The translations under genes were made by a program, and so were the position numbers. Below the pieces are notes generated by a model. It did no database searches, was not told the DNA's origin, and saw nothing but the letters and a program-made list of their open reading frames with translations. This document shows, piece after piece, positions 37,498 to 49,420 of a DNA stretch of 64,000 bases; position 1 is the first letter of the stretch, and each line of letters opens with the position of its first letter. This DNA is from CAYWBW01 sp964456745 (lineage in GTDB: Bacteria; Patescibacteriota; Gracilibacteria; GCA-2401425; JAJOLG01), in NCBI GenBank assembly GCA_964456745.1, contig CAYWBW010000006.1:1-64000 (forward strand), in the 5' to 3' direction.

Positions 37498-37815
37498 TTA
37501 ATAATCCTGTTTTTCACACCAAGTATGACTATCTATACATCTAAACAAATTACTCTTAAATCACTCAGGACACTTTCAATCTTTAGCTAATAAATGCTTT
37601 CATTTTTCCATCTCATTAACTGACGCCACGCAACATCATCACATAACATCTGTTTTACATAATTTTCTTAGATTTTCATAATATCATTCCTGATTATTAA
37701 TGTCTGCATCTATACTATCTTGACTATTATCACCGATTTGCTCATTAATATTTTGACAAGAACTAAGACTCAATAATATCATTATTGACAGGGATATAAT
37801 TTTAATTTTTTTCAT
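37498..37815 (-). CDS. Small Cys-rich lipoprotein
   Basis: 105 residues. A lipobox (L-S-S-C at residues 17-20) follows a hydrophobic signal, so it should be lipid-anchored outside the membrane. The mature part is short and polar and contains seven more cysteines (C-K-T, G-G-C-C, K-C-P-E, R-C-I-D, W-C-E), suggesting a disulphide-stabilised domain. It follows the DUF2339 gene by 29 bases on the same strand. Function unknown. Confidence 0.7.
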
Positions 37816-37844
37816 TATAGTATTATTAATTAATAAATTTAAAT

Positions 37845-40811
37845 CTATTGATTTTCAGATTCTAAATTCTTTAAATTAAATTCTCATTTTAAATTTCATC
37901 AATATCTCTTAGAATACATGGAAGAAATTATGATCATTAAAGTTCAAACAAGCATTAAAGCAAATACTCTAAATATAGCTTCATCTATGTTATACCAAAT
38001 ATCTAATAAAAGTATTTTTCAAAGAGTTAGCACTAATATATACAATCAAATGGTTCTATATTTCTTTAAATTATTTTGTATTCATGAATATAAAGAAATA
38101 AATGCTATTGCTCACCAGTACATTGAAATAATAAATACATTATCAAATATATCATCTACATACATTGTAGTTGATATCATTAAATAAAAACTCATAATAA
38201 TCATTGCTATATAGGCATTTGAGTATTTTGAAAACTTATTATAAACATAAGCTCATAAAGCAAATATAAATGTTGACAAGTAATCAATTATTCCAAAATT
38301 ATAATCATTTGCAATTTCTAAAATATATAACAATGATAATAGTAATAATCAAAATAAATAAACAAACTTAATTACTGATGTGCTATATTTACTATAAAAC
38401 ACTGATAAAACTAGGAAATACGAAGATGTTATCATCATATCTGAACCAGCTATATTTATAGATCATAATAAAAAATACCAAACTAAATATATTCAACATA
38501 AATGCAAAAGATCATGAATTACATTATTGTCAGATTCAGCTGATTTAGTAAATATTAAATTTAATGCCAAGCAAACTAATGTAAAAAAGCTAACAGGCAA
38601 CATTCAAGAAGCTCAGCTGATAAAATACAAAGTACATAATTTAATTATTCATATAAACATTAAAATTATTGAAGCTAGGTATATCTTTGTATCGTTTGTT
38701 TTTTGATAAAAATAAAAAAGTAAACTTGATTCAAGCAACCAAACAATCGATACAACTCATGTATGCTTTGAAAACACCAAAGCAATGGCTAATGAAAATA
38801 GTGATATACAAATTCAAATATAGCAATAGAAGGCATTAATAATATTAGCCCTAATTTCTCATGAAAGCTTATCAGATATTTGGAAATAATATCTTGTGGA
38901 AATCACAAAGTAATATATGGCTAACGAAAAATAATAATATCACATCATCATTAGTCATTGATTTGAAGCATCTAAAAAATGATAAATTTCAAATCAAATA
39001 AACAATATTCAAGTAACGCTTCAAATAACCATATTCTTTATATGACTTTGCGTTAAATTTTTATTAATAACAGGAGTCACGCTATTTATAATAAAAAACA
39101 AAATCAATCAAATTACACTAAGATTATACAAAGGTAAATTAGTAGATATAACTGGAAGAAGCATGAATACAGTTCACAAACTTCATAAGCTAAACAAGTA
39201 TTCAAGTCATTTTTTTGACGAAAAATAATAAGAACAAATAAGGAAAATAAACGATGTGATAAATACTGATAATCATTGTCCAAATGTCACAGCTGCATTA
39301 ATTGAAAAATACGAACTTGTAATAAAAACAAATATTCAGATTAGAGTAAATAACCAATATTTTACAAAAGCTGACAGATGATCAAATAATAATGCAAATA
39401 AGCACATATAAGTAACAACCACTCATATCAATATTGGAATTATATGCACCAAAGATGATGATAGTATAAGTCAGGTAAATATAAATAACGGAAGAATTAA
39501 TAAATATAGTAAGCCTGTGATTCAAGCAGAGAAAAATAATAAAATACTTCAAGCTCACATCAAAATCATGTATAAACTGTAACTTATAAGACTCAATATT
39601 CATCAATAAAGTGCTCAAGTGGAAAATATAATATGAAGGATTAAAACAAGATATGCTCATCAAAATAATTGAAATAACATTTCTTTATATCACTTGTTGT
39701 AAGATACAAATATTGAAGATAGACAAAGTATCCCTGAAAATAAAATCTTTGATATCCATCACATATTGCTAGTGCAAGCTGCTAATAAAAACAATATGTT
39801 TCAAGCAATAAAGGCGAGGTAAATTAAAAATTTTGAATATGCTTTATCTTTATATGCATAAGCAAGTCACAAAGCTCAAAAAGAAACAGTTATTCAATAA
39901 ATTAAATATGAATATGGACTATCGTGGGATGCTCAAACTAATAATGGATTTATATAAGCAAAGAAAAAAGAAAATCAAAGCAGGCTATTAGATTTATAAA
40001 GCAATGAAGTAATGATGGCAAAAATTGTATTCATTAATAAAAATAGAAAACAAGTTCCCTCTTTAAGTATTAATCAATGCGCATCTCATATTAAATATCT
40101 TCAAGAAAGTATCACTAAATAATTAATAAGTACTCAAGTTCAAAGTAATATCCTTGATTCTGCCTTAAGTCATTTTTTGTCCAATACTACTCATATAAAG
40201 AAAATCAAAAAACCAACTGTAAATCAAATAATCAATTTTCATACAGGTCATATTGCATTATATATAAGTCAAAGAAAAAATAAAACTCATAAAAACAGTA
40301 ATATCGCTCAAAGCTTTGCAAGTAAATTTTCAGAAAAAAACTTCTTCATAAATCATGGCTTTTCAAGACTTTTTCTTTTTTCTTGTGCAGGCTTTTGATC
40401 TTTTACTTCTGCAATATCATCAGATACAATCTCATGGCCTTCTTGCTCAGATATTTCATATTGCGAATCACTTTCTTTAGCAAGCTTTTTATCTTCAATA
40501 ACAGGAGATTTTATTTCACGCTTAAAGACCGATTCTTTAGATGTCTTTTTTTCTAACTCTTTTTCATCAAATTTATTAACTTTAAATGGCTTCAGTCACT
40601 TAATTTCTAATAAGGAATTTTCTATAAATTCACTTGAAAAAAACATCTTCTTTATAACAGCTCATAATACAAAAATAAAAAATATCCAAGAAAGAAATAA
40701 ATCATCATCAAACACACGATAACCTTCAAATAACATTCAAATTAAAACGCAAAACACAAATCAAAAAGAAAAACTTGCTACCCAGGACAATGTATTTAAA
40801 AGTTTAAACAT
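37845..40811 (-). CDS. DUF2339 large polytopic membrane protein
   Basis: 988 residues, mostly closely spaced hydrophobic helices (more than 20). Residues 1-60 hold two helices. Residues ~65-150 are a charged Lys/Glu segment. Then comes the family entry signature (L-L-A-K-L-G-A-I-L-L-F-L-G then I-G-F-T-V-G-F and R-I-L-L-G-T-G), typical of DUF2339 proteins, which are usually 900-1000 residues with unknown function. Under the standard code no ORF longer than 93 codons is seen on this strand; the full frame appears only with TGA as Gly, and I checked it codon by codon. It starts 14 bases after the thrombospondin-repeat gene, so the two are probably cotranscribed. Confidence 0.85.
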
Positions 40812-40825
40812 AAGATTTAATTATT

Positions 40826-42670
40826 TTATAAATTAGCATTCTTCATTTTATTAATCATAAAATATATTAAAGAAATGAAAATAATTGTAATAAGAATCAT
40901 TAATCAAATGAAAAATCATTTATTAGATTCAATAAATCTATCATCTTCTTCATCACACTTGTCTCAAATTTCATCATTATCAACATTACTTTGATCTGGA
41001 TTATATTCATATGGGCAATTATCATGAGCAAAAATTATTCCATCCCTGTCTTTATCTTCACACTTATCTCATATCAAATTATTATCTCTATCACCCTGCT
41101 TTGGATTTGCAATTTCAATACAATTATCTAAATATCACACCACTCAATCTTCATCACTATCTTCACATAAATCTCAAATTAAATTTTTATCTTTATCAAT
41201 TTGCCTAGTATTTTGAATGTCCTTGCAGTTATCGCACTTATCTCAAATCCTATCTTTATCTATGTCCCCCTGATCAGGATTGACAACTTCTTTGCAATTA
41301 TCCAACCTGTCCTCTATTCAATCCTTGTCTTTATCATTAATCTCTTTTATTATTTTTACAATTTCACACTTATCTCATGATCAATTTTCATTTTTATCTA
41401 ATTGTTGTGGATTATAAAGATTGCAATTATCACACTTATCTCATATTCAATCAAAATCATGATCTTTTTGTTCAGGATTTACTATAATCATACAATTATC
41501 AACACTATCAAATATTCAATCCTTGTCCTTGTCAAATTCACATGCATCTCATATTCAATTTACATTTATGTCTTTTTGATCAGGATTATAAATATCTATA
41601 CAATTATCGATATTTCAAATCACCCTGTCTTTATCATCATCACTGCATAAATCTCATACTCAATCTGCATTTTTATCTGATTGCCTAATATTAAAAATAT
41701 ACTTACAATTATCTAAACTATCTCATATTCAATCACTATCTCCATCTGCGTCAAATGGGTTTTTGTTTTCATTATCAAAATCACAAACATCTCAAATAAG
41801 GTCTCAATCCATATCCTTTTGATCACTGTTTGATTTATATACACAATTATCTTCATCGTTATCAATGGAATCATTATCAATATCACTAATATATGATGGA
41901 TTTTTATCAAAAGAAATATCAAATTCTTCAGTGCTAATATTAATGCTATATTTTGCTGCCTTAGACTCCTTTAAATATTTATTTACAAAACTATTAAATG
42001 AATCGTCTCTTTGACAATTATCTTTTGTATAAATTTCAACATCTGCCAAAGATCATGGATTCAATAAAAATACATCTAAGCTTTTTGCAAAAAATCTAAT
42101 TTCATGAATTTTAACATTTTTCTTCTGCTTATCTTTATCAAAATCATTAAAAATAATTTTTAGGTATTTAAAATCAAAATTTTGTAAATCAGACTCCCTT
42201 ACTTTTATATAATCTTTATTGTCCAAAGAAATAAAATTTTCTACTCAAGCTCAATAAGTGTAAAAAAACTCTGAACGAAAAGTTTTTGATTTTAAAACAT
42301 TTGAAAATTCAAGAATTATTTCCTTTTGTGCTAAATCATATTGATCAAAAGAAAAACTAGTACCCATATCTCAATCACTTATGTGTTTTATACCATCTAA
42401 CCCTCCTCAGTTTAATGATAATACCTTATAAGCAATATCTTTTTTATTTCAATATTTAAATAACTTATAATTCAACAGTTGATTATTAGATACTGCAAAA
42501 AAGCTAGAATAATGTGATTTTATCTTAATAGTATTTTCAGACTTAAGTCACGATATCACAGCCCTTTGTTCAAAACAAGAATTATTAATAATATTTTCCA
42601 AAGCATGAACATTTTGATGAAAAAACAGATAAAGTATAAAAAAAGATAAGTATAAAAAATATTTTTTCAT
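40826..42670 (-). CDS. Thrombospondin type 3 repeat surface protein with C-terminal anchor
   Basis: 614 residues. A signal peptide (1-21) precedes a ~220-residue beta-rich region with a discoidin (F5/8 C)-like pattern (S-D-G-D-M-G-T-S-F-S-F). Residues ~265-570 contain about ten Cys-containing thrombospondin type 3 units (D-N-C-x8-N-P-D-Q-x-D-x-D-G-x-G-D-x-C), where the last glycines are mostly TGA. One transmembrane helix (~585-605) near the C-terminus anchors it. These repeats bind many Ca ions and form rigid rods. It lies upstream of the DUF2339 gene in an apparent operon, and is a counterpart of the protein at 12242-13726, which lacks the Cys pattern. Confidence 0.9.
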
Positions 42671-42743
42671 AAATGACAAATTAATTTTTTATACTTTATA
42701 TCATGTTTGTTAAACCTTTGAAGCAATTAGTTTGAAAAAAACA

Positions 42744-42767
42744 ACATATATTTTTATATGTAACAAA
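42744..42767 (-). terminator. Weak AT-stem terminator candidate
   Basis: ACATATA (42744-42750) and TATATGT (42755-42761) form a 7-bp stem. On the minus strand the region downstream of the stem reads TTGTTTTTTT. It lies 28-50 bases past the DUF4395 stop. The stem is all but AT, so its strength is uncertain. Confidence 0.3.
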
Positions 42768-42794
42768 CATTAAATATCACTCTTTTAAACCAAT

Positions 42795-43367
42795 CTAATT
42801 TATGCTGCAAACTCATCAAGGGCAAGCAGGCCTAATAACAGGCTCTTTTATTAATGAATACTTGATTAATCAGTAGTAGATCTTGCATCATACACAAATT
42901 CAAAAACTTGCTTCAAGCCACATAAAACTCAAACAAATTAAACAAATTAAATAAGTATATATTCACTGTAAATTCAATATTAATACAACAATCAACATGA
43001 CACTAACCATTATTAATCATAAAGACCAAGCAAATCTCTTTTGTATTACTCAAACATAATCAGGTTTCTGATTACTCACAAAATATGATGCTATCCTGTT
43101 TATGATTGAAAACTTTGTTCATAAAAAAGATAGAGTAGCAAATTCATAAAAAAATAAAACTACAACTATTTTTAATGGGAAATAATTTCAAAGCATTGAG
43201 GCATTTATAAATGCATACAATCAAATCAAAAACATAATTCAAGCTCAAGCTCTTACCGATCTTTCATTAATAACTGGATAAGATGCAATTTTTCAATTTA
43301 TTACTAATCAAGGAACAAACTCTCAAAATTTAAATAAACCTATCTTATTTAATAAAAAAATTTTCAT
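42795..43367 (-). CDS. DUF4395 family membrane protein
   Basis: 190 residues. It fits DUF4395: P-V-I-N-E-R-x-V-R at residues ~32-41, several transmembrane helices, Y-F-V-S-N (the usual A-R-x-F segment) and a Cys-rich end of the form L-E-A-S-F-G-I-C-V-G-C-K-I-Y. The tail carries R-P-A-C-P-G-G-V-C. DUF4395 genes commonly sit with thioredoxin- or rhodanese-like genes, but the function is not established. Here it follows a CstR-like sensor gene by 4 bases, so it probably belongs to a sulfur- or redox-controlled operon. Confidence 0.8.
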
Positions 43368-43371
43368 AATG

Positions 43372-43602
43372 TTATTGTTTAGCTATTAATTTTAATATCT
43401 TTTTTAAATCTTCTGGATTTTTTTCTTTCAAACAGTTGTCAACACTTCAACTAAGCACTTCTCAAAATGCACTATCTAAAGCAGCTTTTGCAGCCTGAAA
43501 CTGGATAATAATCTTTCAACAATCATCTTTTTTTTCCATCATTTTTATCAATCAATTTAATTGACCAATAATTAATTTTAATCTTCTTATTTTTTTATTC
43601 AT
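43372..43602 (-). CDS. CstR-like persulfide-sensing repressor (CsoR family)
   Basis: 76 residues, DUF156 fold. Cys28 and Cys57 keep the 29-residue spacing of the family, but the His four residues before the second Cys is replaced by Ser53. Loss of that His with retention of both Cys is what separates CstR (persulfide/polysulfide sensor forming an interprotomer link) from CsoR. It is the first gene of a two-gene operon with the DUF4395 protein and has its own operator 10 bases upstream. A different ligand cannot be ruled out. Confidence 0.8.
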
Positions 43603-43611
43603 ATTTTTAGT

Positions 43612-43628
43612 ATACCCATGGGGGGTAT
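43612..43628. promoter_or_regulatory. CsoR/CstR-family operator
   Basis: ATACCC (43612-43617) and GGGTAT (43623-43628) are a perfect inverted repeat separated by 5 bases, just upstream of the CstR-like start (43602, minus strand). This is the classic G/C-tract operator of the CsoR/CstR family, and it differs from the copper-operon palindrome. Confidence 0.7.
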
Positions 43629-43669
43629 TTAGTCAAGGTAAATTTTATGCATTATAAATAGACAATAAC

Positions 43670-43767
43670 TTTAGTTTTGGTATATAAATTTTTGCAATTT
43701 TTAAATTTTTGTAAATAAATCTTAATTTTCAATTTCAAATCCAAAAAATTTATACACCAAAACTAAA
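43670..43767. repeat. AT-rich element with long inverted arms
   Basis: A 24-base arm (43670-43693, starting TTTAGTTTTGG) pairs with 43744-43767 with a single mismatch around a ~50-base AT-rich core. The core contains AATTTTTGTAAATAAAT (43704-43720), repeated exactly at 46698-46714. It lies just past the recQ stop, so it could fold in the 3' end of that mRNA. A related but looser sequence lies at 7832-7905. Confidence 0.6.
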
Positions 43768-43774
43768 CCATGCC

Positions 43775-45931
43775 CTACACTCAGTGTACCAAATAAAGCT
43801 TAACCAATTTAATATCCTCATACGACATTTTTTTTCACAAATCCCTATAAACCTCTCACAAGGAATCAAATCAACATTTTTCAAAACTAAGTTTTATTTT
43901 TTCAAAAATTTTCTCCTCTGATTTTAAATACTCAATATCTAATTCAATCTTAGAACTCAATAATTTATCAATATGATTTATTATAGAGTCAGGTTTTAAT
44001 GATTGACTTTTAGCAATATCTTTAATTGAAGCTTTTTCATTAATCATTGTTTTTGTAATATTATATCTAGATAAATCTCAACGCGTCTTTTTTACTTTTT
44101 TTTCAGGTTTTTGTTTTTTTGGATTTTCCTTTTGCTTTAATCACTTCTCTTTAGTAAAACTTATTATTAACTCTGTAAATAGCGGTCATAAATCTTTTAA
44201 TTTTTGCTTTCAAACTCATGAAATTAAATCAAATGATTCTAAATCTTGTGGTAAATAAAATGACATTTCTTGTAAAGAAACATCAGAAAAAATTACAAAT
44301 GGTGGAACAGATCTTTCATCTGCAAGCTTTCTTCTCAAAACTCTTAACTTTTCAAACAACTCATTGTTATAATCTAAATCGCTAGTTTTTGTTTTTTGTT
44401 TAATTACATCATCTTCATTTATTTTTGGTTTTATTAATTTAATTGTTTCTTTATTCTTAAGGAAAGCCAATCCCTTGTTTGTAAGTGACAATGTAGGATA
44501 TTCTCACTCACTTTTCTTTAAATAATCAAGTTGGAGTAAAAACCGAATTATTTGTCTTAACTCATCTTTAGAAAAATCATCTATTATTGAATAAACAGAT
44601 AAATTATGATGATTATTTTGTAAAATTTTGGCTACCTTGCTTCAAAGCAAAACATCAATTACATAATTTAATCAAAATCTTTCTCAAGTTTTTATTATAG
44701 CAGAAAGAATTTTTTGAGTAACTAAGGTTGCATCGAAACTAGATTTTTCTGTTAAACAATTGTTACAATTTCAGCACTCATCTTTTTCTTGTTTTTCTCA
44801 AAAATATTTAAGTAAATACTTTCTTTTACATGTTTGAGCTTCACAAAAATCAATAATTTGATTTAATTTATCTAATGCCCCTTGTTTTTCCTTTAGATCT
44901 GAATTTTGATTTATAAAAAAATCATGTTTTATCCTATCTCAATAAGAATAAAGCATCACACACTTACTAGGCAATCAATCTCTTCCAGCTCTTCATATTT
45001 CTTGATAATATCACTCAAGAGTTTTAGGGAAGCTATAATGAACAATTAGTCTAATATCAGGTTTATCTATTCACATTCAAAAAGCGATAGTTGCTACTAT
45101 GACATCAATCTTATCTTTAATAAATAAATCCTGATTTTCTTTTCTAACCTTAGCGCTTAATCATCCATGATAAGGCCTAGAACTAAATCAATCAAGTTCT
45201 AATGAACTTGCTATCTTCTCTGTATCTTTTCTAGAAAAACAATAAATAATTGCCGACTCTCAATCCTCTTGCCTTAGTAATTTATACAACTTGTCATAAG
45301 CGTTTTGCTTTCTTATAACTGAAATATTTAAATTTTCTCTGTTAAAACTTGAAATAAATATTTTTGACTCTTCTAATTTTAATTGGTTAATAATATCCTC
45401 TTTTACCCTTTTAGTAGCAGTAGCGGTAAGAGCAATAAAAGGTACTCAGGGGAAATTATCCTTAAGCAATCTTAAATTACGATAATCAGGTCTAAAATCA
45501 TGTCACCATTCTGAAATACAATGTGCCTCATCTATAGCAATTAAACTAATATCTATTTCTTTTAAAAAATCCATAAAACTATCCACTGAAAACCTCTCTG
45601 GTGCAATATATAAAATCTTAATTTTTCAAATTTTTACATCTTCACATATTTCATCAATTTCTTTTTTGGAAAGTGAGCTATTTATAAATTGCGCGTTAAT
45701 TCAATTTTCCTTGAGAGAATCCACTTGATCTTTTTGCAAAGCAATAAGCGGAGAAATTACAAGAGTTAATCATTTGAGCACAAGAGCAGGAAGCTGATAA
45801 CATAATGACTTACCTCAACCAGTGGGCATCAATACAAATGAATCATTCTTATCTAATACATTATTGATTATATCTTCCTGATATGGTCTAAACTCGTCAT
45901 AACCAAAATGTGTTTTTAAAAGTGTTTTCAT
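43775..45931 (-). CDS. recQ: ATP-dependent DNA helicase RecQ
   Basis: 718 residues, full RecQ architecture. There is an N-terminal helicase core with F-R-P-Y-Q, Walker A (P-T-G-G-G-K-S, one Gly TGA), I-S-P-L-I-A-L and D-E-A-H-C-I-S-E-W-G-H-D-F-R-P-D-Y. A RecQ zinc site follows (C-x4-C ... C-x2-C-x2-C near residues 365-395), then an HRDC-like region (F-E-K-L-R-V-L-R-R-K-L-A near residue 510) and a helical C-terminus. It unwinds DNA 3' to 5' in recombination and fork repair. Upstream neighbour on the same strand is the cyclotransferase-like gene, 75 bases away. Confidence 0.95.
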
Positions 45932-46006
45932 AGATTATTATTGTTATTAAAAAAAATCAGAATGCAACAATAATACAAAGCTGTTAAAAAAATATTAAAT
46001 ATTACT

Positions 46007-46564
46007 CTATTTTAATTTATTAGACCTTAAAATATTCTCAATACTCTCAATACAAGGATTTTTTAAACGCCTTTTGCATCTTGGATTATCTCTATCGTTA
46101 ATCCACTCTCAATCCCATCAATACGTACTGTTGATAAACTCATCAGTAAATTCAGATCAATATGCCATACATCAATCAATGATTACATCAACATAAGACT
46201 GAACAATTGGGAACTTTTCATTTGGAATATTTTGCTTATCTACGATATAAGTCCAAATTTTCTTATTATAACAAGACTCAAGTCAATCCAGTTCACATTT
46301 TAGTATTTCTACCCGGTGATAACCATTTTCTCTTCTATCAAAACTCAATAACTGCTCATCGTCAACTTCCAATAATACACCATTACACGAATAATTTTTA
46401 TCTTTTATAATAGCGAGAGCTGACATAGAACACTCCTTCATCTGAAAATACCATCATCTTTTATATCACTTCAAAACTCCCGGAACTCAACAGGAAACAT
46501 TTGATGTATAATTTCTACTTTCCTTACAAATTAAACTACCATAAACAAATAATAAATTGGTCAT
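46007..46564 (-). CDS. Gamma-glutamylcyclotransferase/AIG2-like protein
   Basis: 185 residues. It begins M-T-N-L-L-F-V-Y-G-S-L, the Y-G-S-L substrate-binding motif of the GGCT/AIG2 fold, and has F-D-R-R-E-x-G-Y-H-R near residue 90, whose Glu corresponds to the family's catalytic acid. The C-terminal half is longer than simple AIG2 domains and Cys-containing. These enzymes release 5-oxoproline from gamma-glutamyl peptides. The physiological substrate here is unknown. Confidence 0.75.
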
Positions 46565-46664
46565 AATTGAAGATAATATAATAGCTCAAACGATTTATTA
46601 CAAGAAAAATTAGGATAAACTTTTTTTATCTTAGTATCTGTTCAGAATTAACAACTCTGGGCTT

Positions 46665-46757
46665 AGTTTATAAATTTTTAATTTTTGAAATTTTTACAAT
46701 TTTTGTAAATAAATATTAAATTATAATTTCTAAAATATATTTACTTATTTATAAACT
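46665..46757. repeat. AT-rich inverted-repeat element, copy near the subtilisin 3' end
   Basis: AGTTTATAAAT (46665-46675) and ATTTATAAACT (46747-46757) bracket an AT-rich core that shares a 17-base identity with the element at 43670-43767. The right arm overlaps the last codons of the protease gene. Like the other copy, it sits at the 3' end of a leftward gene. Confidence 0.45.
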
Positions 46758-49093
46758 TCAAAAGCTTTACTTAAACTATCTAATATTTCTCAATTTTTCA
46801 GTAAACTAACATTTGCAGTATAAGTTCCAAGTTCTGCACTTTTTGAAGATTTATTTCTCCACCTAACAGTTCAAACATCTCAACTATTAATTGTTTTATT
46901 TTTATCAGCCATACCATTCCAAAAAACATAATTTCAACTTGGATCTAATATCTCAAGATTAGCAACCACCGTTTGAGTATAAGTATCATTATTTACTACA
47001 AAAGCATTAACTTCATATCTAGATCATGCCCTAATATCTTTTGTAGTTAATGATGTAATTTTAAGATCTAATAAAGCCTCTTCAGTTACTATTACCTGTA
47101 GTGTATCTTGAGATAAAAGTCATCAATCATCTACGACAGTCAAAGTAGCAGTAAAAATTCAAAGTGACTGATAAATATGACTTACACTAACTCATGTAAA
47201 AGTATTTCAATCACCAAAGTCCCAAGTATAACTTACAATATTTCAATCAGGATCGTGTGAAAGTGAAGCATTAAAACTTATTGCATTACCCAATACTACA
47301 CTCTTATCTTCTCACGCATTTGCAATAGGAGCTTTATTCGGGACTGGATCACCATTATAATCCTCACTAACAATTCATTTTATTAAAATATCATCTATCT
47401 CAACTTCTTCTCTTGAAGAATTTTGTTTTGAAATAAATCTTAAATTGAAATTTGATACAAGATAATCTGATAAATCAAATGATTCATAATGCCAATTATT
47501 ATCATCTCACTGGTTATTAGTTCAATAAAATATAGTATCCCATGAACTTCAATCAAATAACTGCACTTCTAAAAATTCTCAATTATCAAGTCAATTATCT
47601 AAATATCTCCAAAAATCCAAGCTAGCACTTTCATACAGACTTAAATCAATAGCATTTTTTAAACTTAGAATGCAACCATTAGATGAACTACATTTATCTG
47701 CATGAGCTACCAGATTAGATGAAACAGTATTTGGAATCTGTCTTTCACTCGGCTTTTCTATATTCCAATCAAATTCATTACTTTCAATCCAATTAGAAAA
47801 AGTAGTATCTTGAAAATCATCAAAAAATATTTGTTCTGGCTCTACTGGTATATTTATAACATGCTGATAAGCTCAGAAAGCATCTATTTCTCAATATCAA
47901 TAAATAGTATCAAATCAAGGAGATCATAAATCTAAAGAAGTATCTCTCATAATTGTTCTTATAGAATCTGGGCTCAAACTTGAATTAGCTTCAAGCAATA
48001 ACGCTGCAACTCATGCTCAATGAGGAGTAGCCATTGACGTCCCCGATTTTTCAGTAAATCAAGATCACAATTGAGCAGAAGTAATATTAGATCATGGGCT
48101 AACAAAATCTAATTGATCACCTTCATTAGAATATGAAGTTCTAGCTTTGTTTTTATCTACAGATCACACAGCTATAACATCACTAGCGCAAGCTGGTGCT
48201 CACATAGCATTTGCATATCAATCATTTCAACTAGCTGCAAAAACTACCAATCATTGTGCAGATGCGTTATTAGCAGCCTGAGCAAGCGGCTCTGAATCAC
48301 AATTACCAACATAAGCTCATCATCACAAACTCATATTTATAACATCAACTCATTGTGAAATACACCAATCCATAGCAGATATAATATCAGAACTCCATCA
48401 AGACCCTTGCGAATCTAAAGCTTTTACTGTTAATAAAGAGGCTCATGGAGCAACTCATTTATAAGTATGATCATTGGAAGCAATTATTCAGGCCACATGA
48501 GTTCAATGCCCATTATCGTCACTTGAATCATTATCATTATTAACAAAATCAAATTCTCAAACAGGTAAATTTAATGCTGGATGAGACTTATCTATTCAAG
48601 TATCGATGATACAAACTCTTACACCAGATCAGCTAGTTCAATCTAAATGAACTTGATTAGCATTAATCTGTGAAATACTATCATTTAAAAAAGCTTCTAC
48701 AACAATATCTTCATAAACAGTTTTAACATCAGGATCTAATTTTATCTTGTCTACATCTCACAAATCAATATCAAGAGAAATAGCTGGAATAATATTATGC
48801 TTACGTTTAAGCCTAGAAGAACTAATCCCTTCCAATTTTTCAATATTAACATCTTTAACATCACTTTTATAAACAACTATAAACTTCTTTTTCTTTTTGT
48901 TATTGTTTTGTTTATGAGCAATACTTTTATTTTTATATTTAATAGATTTTGCCTGAAAAAATTTATCTTGATTTGATTCTATAATATCTGCCTTATATTG
49001 AACTGAAATATTTTCTGCAAGACTAAAGTATCATCAAATAAAGCTAAACAGAACCATTAATGCAACACTGAATTTTAAAATTGTGATTTTCAT
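46745..49093 (-). CDS. Secreted subtilisin-like serine protease (S8) with PKD domain
   Basis: 782 residues. A signal peptide (~1-25) and an I9-type propeptide region (~80-140) precede the S8 catalytic domain. Asp164 (I-D-T-G-I-D), His196 (G-H-G-T-H-V-A-G) and Ser353 (G-T-S-M-A-T-P-H) form the triad; the spacings of 32 and 157 residues equal those of subtilisin. The domain is followed by a ~180-residue beta-rich region (jelly-roll-like, F-D-D-F-Q-D-T-T-F) and a PKD domain (Y-T-W-D-F-G-D near 47215-47225). No C-terminal anchor is visible. Probably exported and able to degrade host or environmental proteins, or to process the large surface proteins nearby (inference). Confidence 0.93.
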
Positions 49094-49271
49094 ATTTTTG
49101 ATTTTTATTTTATATGTTATATAATAACACATTTTTTAATAGAAAGCAAGGTGCAGATAAGACAGATAAAAATAGTCAAACCTACGATTTGTAAAAAGAT
49201 GATATCTATATTTAATTAATATTTTACATACTATCCTATATTATGTTATTCTCTAAAAGTAAAAAAATATT

Positions 49272-49409
49272 ATGAATAAAACAAAAATTACAAAAAAATT
49301 AAAATTAGAAATTTTAAAAAATGTTCGTAAACAAGCAATGCACAATCTTGAAAAAATGGAGAAACAAAAATTAGACAAAAATCTTGATTCCATGTTAAAA
49401 GGTTTATAA
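49272..49409 (+). CDS. Small basic protein
   Basis: 45 residues, about a third Lys/Arg, predicted as one amphipathic helix (K-L-K-L-E-I-L-K-N-V-R-K then M-H-N-L-E-K-M-E-K). It starts 179 bases from the divergent protease gene and ends 11 bases before the next ATG, which suggests cotranscription. It contains no TGA. No family recognised; it could be a nucleic-acid-binding or toxin/antitoxin-sized protein, but nothing supports either. Confidence 0.5.
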   Translation: MNKTKITKKLKLEILKNVRKQAMHNLEKMEKQKLDKNLDSMLKGL

Positions 49410-49420
49410 TAATTATCAAC

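Noticed and set aside
37918..40398. Plus-strand ORFs of 70-90 codons
   Set aside because: Antisense to the DUF2339 gene, whose minus-strand frame is uninterrupted for 989 codons with TGA as Gly.
41011..41650. Plus-strand ORFs over the thrombospondin-repeat gene
   Set aside because: They are antisense shadows of the periodic D-x-D-G coding on the minus strand.
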